Below, piece after piece: positions 7,161 through 15,348 of a DNA stretch of 27,894 nt (positions are counted from its first letter, which is position 1; the number at the start of each line of letters is the position of its first letter). The notes below the pieces were generated by a model, which did not search any database, was not told the origin of the DNA, and was given only the letters and a program-made list of their open reading frames with translations. The stretch is from contig JAKQOH010000086.1 in NCBI GenBank assembly GCA_029565415.1, positions 1 to 27,894 of the forward strand, given 5' to 3'. This DNA is from Candidatus Rifleibacteriota bacterium. GTDB taxonomy: Bacteria > Riflebacteria > Ozemobacteria > Ozemobacterales > Ozemobacteraceae. Both the position numbers and the translations under genes were made by a program.

Positions 7161-8320
7161 TCACGGCGCCAGATTTCATCCATCAGACGGTGCTTCTCGA
7201 GCGTGGCGGTCATGTCGTTGAAGGCCCGGCACGTCTCGGCCAGCTCGTCGTTCCCCTCGACCGGCAGCCGGTGCGTCACGGCGCCGTTTCCGACCTCGCG
7301 GATGCCGACCGAGAGCCGGTTCAGATGCCCCGCGAGCGGGTGGGCGAGCAGAGCGCCGAACCCTGCCGCCAGCAGCAGCCCGAGGCTCAGCAGGATCGCC
7401 AGATCCTCGAGCAGGTGCATCAGGGGGCCGAGCACTTCCTCCCGGGGCCGCGCCGCGAGCAGATACCCTTGCAGGCGGGAGACGGGCGTGACGACCCCGA
7501 GATACGGCCGGCCCGTCAGTTCGAGCGTGATGGGAACCGGCTCCGATGAAAATGCCGTGACCGTGCCGGTTGCGATGCCCGTCAGACCCTCGGGAAGATC
7601 GTGGCCGCGCGAGGTGATGAGGCTGCCGTTGCGGTCGCAGAGCAGCAGCACGTCGCCCGAGGCGAGGGGGTAGTTCTTGAAGATGTCCATCAGCTCGGGG
7701 CTGTCGAGATTGATCGCGCAGCTCAGAACGCCGATGACCCGCCGCAGCGTCTCGAAATCGAAGATGGGCACCTGCATCACCATCGAGTCGGCGCTGGAGG
7801 AGGTGACGATCTGGTCGGCGAACGTCGATTTCCCGGTTCTGACGGCTGTCAGAAAGGCCTGCTGGGCGGCGACGAGGGAGGGGTTTTTCGCCCCGACCAG
7901 GGTGCGACCGATGTAGAACTCGTCCAGGCCCCGATCCCGGTTCCGATAGGCGAGGTTGGTGATCGTTCCGCTCGCGTCATAGACGAAGATGCTGAACAGC
8001 AGGGGGTTCAGATCCATGAACCGGTACATCGCCTCGAGCTGGCCGTCCCGGTCGAACCGCTGGATCTCGGGCGTGGCGGCCAGCAGGGAAACCTGCCGCT
8101 CGTAGTTGCCGATGACAGCCTCAACGCCGTTCCGGATCGCACCCGTGCGGGTCTTCATCGTGCTGATCGCCTGGCCGACGAGCTCGTCGTGCAACCGCCA
8201 GGCGAGCGCCCCGCCGACGAGCAGCATGGGAACGAGCCCGGCGAGCATCGCCGTCAGGATGACGCGCGTGGCCAGACGTCTATGCCAGGGCAGCTTTCCC
8301 GCCTCGGATGGCGCAGGCAC
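7124..8320 (-). CDS. Cache-HAMP membrane sensor without output domain
   Basis: Membrane sensor of 398 residues: transmembrane segment 16-42, a large extracytoplasmic region (about 45-295) of dCache type (SIFVYDASGTITNL and VPIFDFETLRRVIGVLSCAINL are typical strands), second membrane segment about 304-327, then a HAMP-like linker (326-378, ending CRAFNDMTATLEKHRLMDEI). It stops there: no methyl-accepting, kinase, GGDEF or phosphatase domain follows, and the downstream frame starts a transporter instead. It begins with GTG and a GAGGGGG ribosome site. It is the first gene of a four-gene overlapping operon, so its signal may pass to the transporter-HEAT protein by direct contact. The absence of output is seen; the mode of signalling is inferred. 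Confidence 0.85.
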   Translation of the reverse strand: MPAPSEAGKLPWHRRLATRVILTAMLAGLVPMLLVGGALAWRLHDELVGQAISTMKTRTGAIRNGVEAVIGNYERQVSLLAATPEIQRFDRDGQLEAMYRFMDLNPLLFSIFVYDASGTITNLAYRNRDRGLDEFYIGRTLVGAKNPSLVAAQQAFLTAVRTGKSTFADQIVTSSSADSMVMQVPIFDFETLRRVIGVLSCAINLDSPELMDIFKNYPLASGDVLLLCDRNGSLITSRGHDLPEGLTGIATGTVTAFSSEPVPITLELTGRPYLGVVTPVSRLQGYLLAARPREEVLGPLMHLLEDLAILLSLGLLLAAGFGALLAHPLAGHLNRLSVGIREVGNGAVTHRLPVEGNDELAETCRAFNDMTATLEKHRLMDEIWRREWNGPDSGSKAP

Positions 8321-8359
8321 CTGCGAAGACCCCCTCTCGTTCCCGGTGTTCTGAAGGGC

Positions 8360-8368
8360 AGTATAGCA
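8360..8368 (-). promoter_or_regulatory. Extended -10 promoter for the sensor-transporter operon
   Basis: Minus strand TGC-TATACT: a -10 box (8360-8365) with the TGn extension (8366-8368) and no good -35. Predicted start near 8353, about 33 bases before the sensor GTG. It lies in the 86-base gap after the coiled-coil gene, so the two minus-strand operons can be driven separately. Confidence 0.5.
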
Positions 8369-8406
8369 CGAACCCGGGGCGCAGGAGGCGGGAAGTCCCG
8401 GCCGGT

Positions 8407-9441
8407 TCAGCGAACGCGCATCGATTCTGCCTCGCGAAGCCCCTCTTCGAGCGCGGCGAGCTCGCTCCGGACGGTTCCGAGTCCGGCGTAGATCGCATCG
8501 GACGAGACCTGGAGCGTCTGCACGTCGGTGTAGGTGAGCGCGTTGAGGCGGTCGTACGTGCCCCGGACCGTTTCCAGGATCTGAAGCCGCTGGACTGCGA
8601 TCCGCCGATGGCAGATATCGAGCCGGTCGAGCTCTTCGAGCCGCTGCCGCTTCATTCCGGCCGTGGCCTCGAGCTGGGAACGGATGACGAGATCGGTGGA
8701 AGCGGCGGCCTCGCCGCTGATTTCCTTCAGCTCGTTCTCCAGCTGCGAACGGTTTGCCTGCGCGAGAACGTTCTGCAGATGGGCGCCGCGCAGGAGCAGC
8801 CGAGCATGATCACGCTGCAGCTCCTCGATCTGGCGCACGGTCTCTCCGAGAACACGCTCGAGAGATGGGTCGGAGCCGTCGAAGAAACTTCTGACCCGCG
8901 CCACATCCGCCTCGAGACGGACGAACTCCTGGAGCTCGGCCTCGCCGATCTGCTCTCTGCCGGATCCTTTCTTTGCCGTCTTCAGCAGGCGCCGGTGAAT
9001 GTGCCGACGGCTGTATGCCGCGCCCAGGAGGGAGCCGGCCGCCCCGAGAACCCGCCCGAGGGGAACCAGCCCCAGCCCCGCTCCCATGGCCGTCACGACG
9101 AGAAGCGAGGCCAGGGCGGCGAGGGAAAGACCGGTTTTGAGCAGGATCAGAGGGGCATAACAGACCGCCATGCCGCCGAACAGCCAGGCCACGCTGCGCT
9201 GGTGCAGCGACGCGAGAAACAGCACGGTGAAGGCGATGAACACGAGGCTGCGCTCGGGATCCTCGATGTGACCTCCATACACTGTGAACACGAGGTAGAG
9301 GTTCACCAGGAATCCGGCGAGCGAGATCAGGGTGTCGGAAACTCCGCCGCGCTGCACGGGTGCTTCCACGGAAAGGGGCGCCGCAACCGGAGCCGACGGG
9401 ATGGGGTCATTGCCTTTCAGGGGAGCGATGTTCCGTGTCAT
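8407..9441 (-). CDS. Membrane protein with long cytoplasmic coiled coil (unknown function)
   Basis: Not recognised. The 344-residue protein has a short polar Pro/Ala-rich head (1-35), four hydrophobic segments at about 36-56, 65-80, 83-102 and 104-127, a basic stretch SRRHIHRRLLKTAKK (144-158, suggesting the inside of the membrane), and then about 180 residues of almost continuous amphipathic helix rich in L, E, R and Q, expected to form a coiled coil. The ATG has GGAGG five bases upstream. It begins 26 bases after the vWA-protein stop and in the same direction, so it is probably co-transcribed and may anchor or sense that protein. No enzymatic motif is visible. Confidence 0.75.
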   Translation of the reverse strand: MTRNIAPLKGNDPIPSAPVAAPLSVEAPVQRGGVSDTLISLAGFLVNLYLVFTVYGGHIEDPERSLVFIAFTVLFLASLHQRSVAWLFGGMAVCYAPLILLKTGLSLAALASLLVVTAMGAGLGLVPLGRVLGAAGSLLGAAYSRRHIHRRLLKTAKKGSGREQIGEAELQEFVRLEADVARVRSFFDGSDPSLERVLGETVRQIEELQRDHARLLLRGAHLQNVLAQANRSQLENELKEISGEAAASTDLVIRSQLEATAGMKRQRLEELDRLDICHRRIAVQRLQILETVRGTYDRLNALTYTDVQTLQVSSDAIYAGLGTVRSELAALEEGLREAESMRVR

Positions 9442-9467
9442 ATGAACCTCCGATTGCGGCTGATATA

Positions 9468-12014
9468 TTAGTTCTGCTTCTGACTCATGGAACTGGTAAC
9501 GGCCTGTTCGGACGGGATCTCCTGGCCTCGCACGAGCGGGCTGGAGTCGACGGGGGCGGTTGCCAGCACCGGCAACTCTTCACTGGCCACGGGGGCCGGT
9601 TCCGGGGCGGGAACGCCGAAGAACAGATCGCGGAGAATCACGAACGGAAGGGTGACGATCTTCCAGGTGAACCAGAGGCCGAGCAGGAAAATCGGCAGGT
9701 TGATCGCGAGACTGACGATCGGATTCAGAACGTTGTTCCAGAGGCGGGTTTCCCAGGGGGTGGCATCCTGATACTGGATCGCCGGGACGGTGGCGGGATC
9801 GTTGCCCTCGACCGCTCCGTGCAGGGCGCAGTAGACGACGCCCGTCCCGCCCAGATCGCCGGAGCTCAGGTAGGCGCAGCGGGTTTCGGGTTTCGAGATC
9901 CCGCCCTTGAGGTAGTTGCTCTGCTGCAGCGCGCCGATGACCTGGTCATCGACCATGCGCAGCGGCTGCTGGTTGTCCATGTTGTACATCTCGACGGCCC
10001 CGAGGATCACGCGCATGTTCGCGTAACAGGCTTTTTCACGGCCCTGCTCGCGGGCCTTGCGGAAATTCGGCACGAGAACGGCGGCGGGGAAGAAGCCGCT
10101 GATGCCCCACGAACCGATCGGCTTGGCCTCCTGCCGCTGCACGACCGTCACGACCGGCCGGGGCTGGCCCGCCTGGGACGGCATCGAGACGGTGGATGCA
10201 TCGGCGGGCATCTGGACCGGGGCAGCCATGGCCTGGACGGGGGCGGGCTGGTTCCAGCCATTCGCGGGCTGATTCGGCTGCACCGCGGCGACCTGTTCGT
10301 GCGAGACCGAGACGAACGAGGTGTAGGAGGTCGTGAACTGCCAGGCCTTGCTGAGGCCGATCACTTCGGCTTTCTTCTCGGGCGTTTCACCGTAGGCGCG
10401 CATCTCCTGGATGAGGGCGTCGGCTTTCGTTTTTGCCCAGACCCGGCCGACAAATTTATTTTCATCACTCTTTTTCACGAATGTCGCCACAACCGGATAC
10501 TGCTGCGGGGAGCCGTTCAGCATGCCCTTGAGCGTCAGACTCGCGACACCGCTGCCCTCATACCGGCCGACGACAACGACCTGGGAACCCTTGTAGACGT
10601 TCGGAATGGTCGAGGGGTACAGGTCCGAAACCTTGATCCCGCCCCAGTCGATCGCGAGGTCCACGAGCAGGGGCTTGCTGATCTTCTCGTAGAAGCCCAT
10701 CAGCTGCGCTTCGAGAGCGTCGTTCTCATGGATACAGATCGATTCGCCGCGGTTCTCGAGCGCCAGTTTGTCGAGCAGGCCGGTGCAGACGTTGCCGCCG
10801 ACACCGAGAGTGAAGGTGCGGATCCCGGCTGTGTTGCGGCTTTTCATGTTCGCGGCGATCGTCTCGAACCGGGTCTCGCCGGAGGTCGGCTCACCGTCCG
10901 TCAGGAAAACGATGGCCTTGGTCGAGGGCGACGCGTCGAACAGGCTCACGGCACGGGAAAGCGCCATGTCGATGTTGGTGCCGCCCATGGCCTCGAGGCT
11001 CGAGACGAACGCCTTGGCCGAGGCCCGGTTCTCGGGGCCGGCATTGGCGAGGGCCGGCTGCCAGACGGCCGCGTCGGTCGAGAAGGAGATCACGTTGAAC
11101 CGGTCGTCGGCGTTGAGATGATCGATGAAGAAGTTGTAGGCGGCCTTCGTCTGCCTGAGCTTGTAGCCGCTCATGCTGCCCGACACGTCGAGCACGAAGA
11201 CGATGTCGCGGGCGACGATGTCGGCGGCGTCGACGACTTCCTGCGGGGCGAGCATCATCATGAAATACCCCTTGTCGCCGTCAACGGGCTTCGTCGAGAG
11301 AAAATTGAATCCCATCCGCTGGGCCTCGACCTCGAACTGGAGCTGGAAGTCCGCGGCCGGCAGCTCTTTCGTCCGTTCGAACGTGACCTGCCAGTGGTGG
11401 TCGTCGATCCGGCGGGCGGCGATCTGGTGCGACGGGCTCTTCACCCCGACGATCCGCTTCTGATCGCGGATGTCGATCACGACCGAGACCAGGTCGAGAC
11501 TGCGCTGCTGGATCTGTGAAATATTCATAGGAATATTGTATCGGATGATACCGCTCGAGTAGTCGAGCACCTCGCTGTAGGTGAGGTCGATCTTCGCCCG
11601 GCCGTTCGGGGGAACGGCGCCGACCTTCGTCTCGAAGCTGTTCGGGTCCGCCTGCTGCGCGATCGCGGGCATGAACCCGGCATCCTGGGCGGCCTGGAAG
11701 GTCTGCTGCGCCTCCTGCTTCTCTTCGATGGCTCCGACCTTGCGGACGCCGTTCGGGCCGGTCAGGCCGAACTCCTGTACCGACGCCTTCTCGCCGAGAG
11801 GGAACCGGTAGGACGCCTCCTGTGCGGTGGCGCCCGGGTTGAGAAAGCTCTGTTCGAGCCGGGTGACGGCGACCTGGTTGTCGATCGTCACGCGCACCCG
11901 CTGCTCGAGCATCGGCAGCTCGCCCGCGTTTCCATACAGATGCATGCCCTCGGCGGGCTGCACCAGGAGTGTGATGGTGACCAGGATCGTGATCAGGGTG
12001 ATCAGACGTGTCAT
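9468..12014 (-). CDS. Exported VIT-vWA protein with pilin-like insert and C-terminal membrane anchor
   Basis: 848 residues. A signal peptide (1-23, ending VQPAEG) precedes a VIT domain (about 25-150, with RLEQSFLNPGATAQEASYRFPL), then a von Willebrand A domain (about 268-440) with an intact metal site: D276-S278-S280 in DVSGS, T346 in GGTNID, D373 in LTDGEPTSGE. After an inter-alpha-trypsin-like region comes a Pro/Gln linker (575-635). Residues 640-735 (FFPAAVLVPNFRKAREQGREKACYANM onward, two later Cys pairs) resemble the body of a type IV pilin or pseudopilin. A membrane helix follows at about 763-795, then a Pro-rich tail. The ATG at 12014 has AAGGAGGT seven bases upstream; the frame runs open much further upstream without support. 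Probably a surface adhesion or assembly factor working with the coiled-coil protein downstream. Confidence 0.9.
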   Translation of the reverse strand: MTRLITLITILVTITLLVQPAEGMHLYGNAGELPMLEQRVRVTIDNQVAVTRLEQSFLNPGATAQEASYRFPLGEKASVQEFGLTGPNGVRKVGAIEEKQEAQQTFQAAQDAGFMPAIAQQADPNSFETKVGAVPPNGRAKIDLTYSEVLDYSSGIIRYNIPMNISQIQQRSLDLVSVVIDIRDQKRIVGVKSPSHQIAARRIDDHHWQVTFERTKELPAADFQLQFEVEAQRMGFNFLSTKPVDGDKGYFMMMLAPQEVVDAADIVARDIVFVLDVSGSMSGYKLRQTKAAYNFFIDHLNADDRFNVISFSTDAAVWQPALANAGPENRASAKAFVSSLEAMGGTNIDMALSRAVSLFDASPSTKAIVFLTDGEPTSGETRFETIAANMKSRNTAGIRTFTLGVGGNVCTGLLDKLALENRGESICIHENDALEAQLMGFYEKISKPLLVDLAIDWGGIKVSDLYPSTIPNVYKGSQVVVVGRYEGSGVASLTLKGMLNGSPQQYPVVATFVKKSDENKFVGRVWAKTKADALIQEMRAYGETPEKKAEVIGLSKAWQFTTSYTSFVSVSHEQVAAVQPNQPANGWNQPAPVQAMAAPVQMPADASTVSMPSQAGQPRPVVTVVQRQEAKPIGSWGISGFFPAAVLVPNFRKAREQGREKACYANMRVILGAVEMYNMDNQQPLRMVDDQVIGALQQSNYLKGGISKPETRCAYLSSGDLGGTGVVYCALHGAVEGNDPATVPAIQYQDATPWETRLWNNVLNPIVSLAINLPIFLLGLWFTWKIVTLPFVILRDLFFGVPAPEPAPVASEELPVLATAPVDSSPLVRGQEIPSEQAVTSSMSQKQN

Positions 12015-12330
12015 GGCCGGACCTCCTTCGGTGTCACTCCCGTCGGCGGTGTCCGCGGTCTGCCTGGCTTCCCTGGCGCGGGGCGAATGATGTGAGGTCG
12101 GAATGAATTCAAAACGATTGGCGCGGGATGCGGGGCCTGCTGCGAACTCCGGGGCGGGGCGAGCAGGTGAAGCGCAACATCCGTACCAGCGGGAAAAATA
12201 GCTGCTAAAATGCGCCTGAGGCGTCATTTGGCGCAGATGACCGGACAGCGGGGTCACACCTCGTGCGTCAGAAGTGACGCGGGGAGGATGCCCGAAGTGA
12301 CGCAGGGAGCCGCCGGGCGGGTGCCGGTTT
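12015..12330. other. Gene-free stretch with small hairpins
   Basis: This 316-base gap separates two minus-strand genes and should hold the promoter of the VIT-vWA gene, but I see no convincing -35/-10 pair. It contains TGCGCC-13-GGCGCA (12211-12235), a GCGTCA-GAAG-TGACGC hairpin (12265-12280) and a repeat of GAAGTGACGC (12271-12280, 12294-12303). No frame with a ribosome site is present. Confidence 0.4.
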
Positions 12331-12951
12331 TCAGCGCGCCGGAGGGGTGGTGGGGAAGATCAGTCCTGCGCGAAGCAGATCCCCGCCCGTTTTCAGCCCT
12401 TTCCGCTCGAGGACCGTCCAGAGTTCGCGCAGCACGCCTTTCAGCGCGAGGGTGTCACCCATGGCGCGGTGCGCGTCGGTCAGCTTCACGCCGAGGTGCT
12501 GGGCGACGACACCGAGCTTGTTGGAGGAAAGACCCAGATACTTGCGCGACAGGCGAAGCGTGCACAGCGACGGCATCTGCAGCGGCACCTGGTAAAACTC
12601 GCGCCAGGCGTGACTGATGAACGACCAGTCGAACGGCACGTTGTGCGCCACGAAAAGGCTGCCCTGGAGAAGGCTGGCGATGACCGGAAGAACTTCCCGC
12701 ATCGTCGGTTTGCCGCGAACCATTGCGTCCGTGATTCCGGTCAGATCGGTGATGTTGGGTGGAATCGGCACTCCCGGGTCGATGAGCGTGTGGAACTCTT
12801 CTTCGGCGTCGCCTGTGAGGGAAATCATGGCCACCTCGGTCACTTTCGCGACGGGCGGGGCGAATCCCGTGGTCTCGAGATCGAGAACGACGCAGGGAAT
12901 CGAGCGGATCGGCGTGTGTTCGAACGGGAACCCTTCCACGACTGGCTTCAT
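12331..12951 (-). CDS. DnaQ-like DEDDh 3'-5' exonuclease
   Basis: Exonuclease domain protein of 206 residues, of the DnaQ/PolC-epsilon type, which removes nucleotides from 3' ends of DNA or RNA using two metal ions. All three motifs are present: Exo I VVLDLETTG (D24, E26), Exo II VAHNVPFDWSF (H103-N104, D108), Exo III DAHRAMGDT (H161, D166), so it is a DEDDh enzyme. The middle (ITDLTGITDAMVRGKP) is the usual epsilon-type strand-turn. No polymerase, GIY-YIG or helicase domain is attached. Start at the ATG at 12951 gives the family start; a GTG at 13014 would add 21 residues of poor character, and neither has a good SD. A hairpin CGGGGC-CGT-GCCCCG (12965-12979) lies just upstream of the chosen start. 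It may aid repair or RNA trimming. Confidence 0.87.
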   Translation of the reverse strand: MKPVVEGFPFEHTPIRSIPCVVLDLETTGFAPPVAKVTEVAMISLTGDAEEEFHTLIDPGVPIPPNITDLTGITDAMVRGKPTMREVLPVIASLLQGSLFVAHNVPFDWSFISHAWREFYQVPLQMPSLCTLRLSRKYLGLSSNKLGVVAQHLGVKLTDAHRAMGDTLALKGVLRELWTVLERKGLKTGGDLLRAGLIFPTTPPAR

Positions 12952-13050
12952 GCCGACATGGTAGCGGGGCCGTGCCCCGAGGTCAATATCATCGTGACAC
13001 TCCGGGGCGTTCACGGTATGCTTGTCGCATCAGGCGAGGGAGGTTCGGCG

Positions 13051-13437
13051 ATGAAACTGCTCAAGCTCGTCGGTGTGGTCGACCGCGTCACATCCGGCGT
13101 CGCGGCGATCGTTCCCGACGACGGCTCACGTGAAATGTATATTTCTGCGAATGATATCTCGGGACTGGCCGAGGGCCAGCCGGTCGATCTGGTGGTCGTT
13201 CCGCCGGCCGATCCGAACGGGCTCTGCAAGATCGTCTCGTTTACCCGGAAACGGGTGGCGAAGCCCGTGAAGATCCGCGCCGACGGCACGCTCCTCAAGG
13301 CCATGACCCGCAGCCGCGACCGCCTGAAGGCGACCCTCGACGAGCTCGAGAGCCGCGACGATCCTGATCCCGACCTCGTCGACGATCTCCGGGAAAAGCT
13401 CCGGTTTCTCGATCGCGGCATCGAACTCTTTTCCTGA
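13051..13437 (+). CDS. Small protein with DUF3006-like N-terminal domain
   Basis: 128 residues. The first half (LVGVVDRVTSGVAAIVPDDGSREMYISANDISGLAEGQPVDLVV) has the pattern of DUF3006, a small beta domain of unknown function usually found in Gram-positive-like bacteria. The second half is highly charged helix (SRDRLKATLDELESRDDPDPDLVDDLREKLRFLDRGIELF), perhaps a coiled-coil pair. The ATG at 13051 has GGGAGG seven bases before it; the open frame extends upstream but overlaps the exonuclease gene on the other strand without support. It is divergent from the exonuclease gene, with about 100 bases between them. Cytoplasmic by lack of a signal. Function unknown. Confidence 0.72.
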   Translation: MKLLKLVGVVDRVTSGVAAIVPDDGSREMYISANDISGLAEGQPVDLVVVPPADPNGLCKIVSFTRKRVAKPVKIRADGTLLKAMTRSRDRLKATLDELESRDDPDPDLVDDLREKLRFLDRGIELFS

Positions 13438-13586
13438 GAAGGGAAGCGGCGGCAGCCTGATCCGGCCGATAAGCGTGAGTCCCGTTGCGCAGAATACCTC
13501 CGAAACACACGACGGTATTATGTAAGCCTCTGTGAGGTGTGGGTGTGGGCAGATGTGGCCGGGAGAGTGGAGAGGACGGTGGGGCG

Positions 13587-14357
13587 ATGGTTCCTGTGAA
13601 GATCGAGCTCTGGCCCGAGCTGGCGCGCCTCGTTACGTCGAACAACGTTCGGAAAAAACTCGAAACCCTCCAGAACGGGGTTGATCGAGCATACTCCTCC
13701 CAGGAACTCCCGATATTCCGGTTCATCCTTGACGAAGGTGCCCATCTGTTTCGTCTGCCCCGCGAGATCGAACAGCTGAACGCCGTTTTCCCGCAGATCC
13801 TTGCGGCGACGTATCAGGGGAGCGAGGCAACCCCGCTTGGCCATGAACGTTCCTACGATGAGACGAGAATCCGGCAGGCTCTGAAAACAGCGACATCCCC
13901 CGAGTCGTTTTTTGCCTCCTTCGCGGTGAAACTGCCGGCATCCTCGGAAAAGAAGCTGTTCCGCCGTATCCTTGCTGCCGAGATCCCGGGGGGCACCTCG
14001 CCTCTCTCTAACGAGCGCGACCGGTACGAGGCCCGTCTCTGCTATCGCAGCCTCGGTCATCTGAGGGAGATCCTGAAGACCCTCGGCATCGAACCGAAGC
14101 CCCCCGGCCCCGACGAGCGGCGCCGGCTGCGCAACACCTGCCGGGAAATCGTGGGAATTCCCGATTTGGCCCAGCCCGAAGAGGTTTCGGTCCTCGATCT
14201 GCCGGTTCGCCTCCACGTCGACGGCCGTCCGGATGGAACCGGCGAGATCCGGCTGATGATCCTCGACGATGAGATTCCGGCCGACCGGTGTTTCTCGCTC
14301 CCAGACCGGATCCACGAGCTCGAGACACGACTGTCGTCTTCGGGAAAAGCCCCGTAA
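13587..14357 (+). CDS. Conserved-looking protein of unknown function
   Basis: Not recognised. 256 residues, soluble, without signal peptide or membrane segment. The N-terminal part (KIELWPELARLVTSNNVRKKLETLQNGVDRAY) is helical; the middle is rich in charged helices; the last quarter has strand-like segments (SVLDLPVRLHVDGRPDGTGEIRLMILDDEIP). No catalytic motif is evident. The ATG at 13587 was chosen over an upstream GTG at 13539 because the extra 16 residues are low-quality Gly/Arg sequence; the ribosome site is weak (GGTGGGG four bases off). A TATTAT -10-like box at 13516-13521 lacks a clear -35. A strong hairpin (14364-14398) follows the stop, between this gene and the convergent gene. Confidence 0.7.
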   Translation: MVPVKIELWPELARLVTSNNVRKKLETLQNGVDRAYSSQELPIFRFILDEGAHLFRLPREIEQLNAVFPQILAATYQGSEATPLGHERSYDETRIRQALKTATSPESFFASFAVKLPASSEKKLFRRILAAEIPGGTSPLSNERDRYEARLCYRSLGHLREILKTLGIEPKPPGPDERRRLRNTCREIVGIPDLAQPEEVSVLDLPVRLHVDGRPDGTGEIRLMILDDEIPADRCFSLPDRIHELETRLSSSGKAP

Positions 14358-14363
14358 AAACGG

Positions 14364-14398
14364 CACCCCCGTCCACGAGCGCGTCGTGAACGGGGGTG
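14364..14398 (-). terminator. Intergenic terminator, minus-strand type
   Basis: Stem CACCCCCGT/ACGGGGGTG plus CACGA/TCGTG around a 5-base loop, with a single mismatch between the two parts. On the minus strand it is followed by CCGTTTTT, so it ends the 15349/14418 transcript; on the plus strand the tail is AT-rich but has no T run. It sits between convergent genes and may partly serve both. Confidence 0.75.
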
Positions 14399-14417
14399 TA
14401 AATAAAACGATATTATA

Positions 14418-15329
14418 TCAATCTTTATTCGAGAGCCGGATCCGTTCCAGAATGACCCCTTCCTTGCCTTCGGCGGCGGCCTGGACCAGCAGGATCGTTC
14501 CGTCGGGAGCGAGGCGGCAGGGGCGCTGCAGGGTCAGGCGGCCCGGGCCGGGAATCACGCGCGAAGCGACGGTTTTCCCCCCACGGACGGCATACAGGGT
14601 CCAGACCGAGTCGAGTTCGCCCGAGCCGGTCATGACGTTGAAGATCAGCCGCTGATCGGGATCGATGCCGAGATACTCGACCGACATCACACGCCGGGGG
14701 GCTTCCGGGGTCGGGGCGACCCAGATCAGGCTCCCGTCCTCTTTCTGCACGCGACCGGGCTGGATGGCCCCTTTTCCGGCGCCGGGCGGGGGCAGCACGA
14801 TCGCCGAACCGCGCGCTCCGGCTTCGAGCGCAGCGTGTGCGGGCAGCCGCCGCAGCGGTTTGCCGTTCTGCATCTCGAGGACGACGCCGTCTGCATCGCG
14901 CAGCCGCCAGCCTTCCCCGCTGCGGGAGATGTTCAGCAGATGCAGCGACGTGGCCTCCTGGTCTGAGGGGCGGGCGATCTCGAACTTCGTCGTGTCTTTC
15001 AGGGAAAGAACGAAGACAACCGGGAAGGGAAAGCCGCAGAACGAAAGCGTTTTCCCATCAGCCGAGAGGTCGCAGAACCTGTCACCCTGCTTCGACTCGG
15101 AGATGCGGGGAAGCGCGATCGCCTCCTGGCTGCCATCGGCCTTCACGCGCACCACCCGGTGGTCCGTCGCGAGAAGATAGGCCGAGCCATCGGGACTGCC
15201 GGCAACCGAGAGAAACCTGCCCGGAACGAACACCCCGGCCGGGGCTGCCTCGCTCCCGTGGGTGGCCGCCGCGCCGAATGCCGCCGGAACCGCAAGAAGA
15301 ACGCCCAACAGAATGCTGATGATTTTCAC
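14418..15329 (-). CDS. Secreted beta-propeller-like protein
   Basis: 303 residues with a signal peptide (VKIISILLGVLLAVPAAFGAAA, cleavage about residue 20). The mature part has several short strands of propeller style: FLSVAGSPDGSAYLLATDHRVVRV, RFCDLSADGKTLSFCG, RLAPDGTILLVQ. The SPDG, SADG and APDG turns recall WD40-like/TolB-like blades, but too few clear repeats are visible to count blades. No enzyme motif. The start is a GTG at 15329 with GGAG ten bases upstream; a longer frame runs back into the preceding gene. It lies 19 bases after the SH3b-C39 gene and before a strong terminator, so the two secreted proteins form an operon. Role unknown, perhaps binding or structural. Confidence 0.72.
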   Translation of the reverse strand: MKIISILLGVLLAVPAAFGAAATHGSEAAPAGVFVPGRFLSVAGSPDGSAYLLATDHRVVRVKADGSQEAIALPRISESKQGDRFCDLSADGKTLSFCGFPFPVVFVLSLKDTTKFEIARPSDQEATSLHLLNISRSGEGWRLRDADGVVLEMQNGKPLRRLPAHAALEAGARGSAIVLPPPGAGKGAIQPGRVQKEDGSLIWVAPTPEAPRRVMSVEYLGIDPDQRLIFNVMTGSGELDSVWTLYAVRGGKTVASRVIPGPGRLTLQRPCRLAPDGTILLVQAAAEGKEGVILERIRLSNKD

Positions 15330-15348
15330 GGTAACGTATCTCCGAAGC

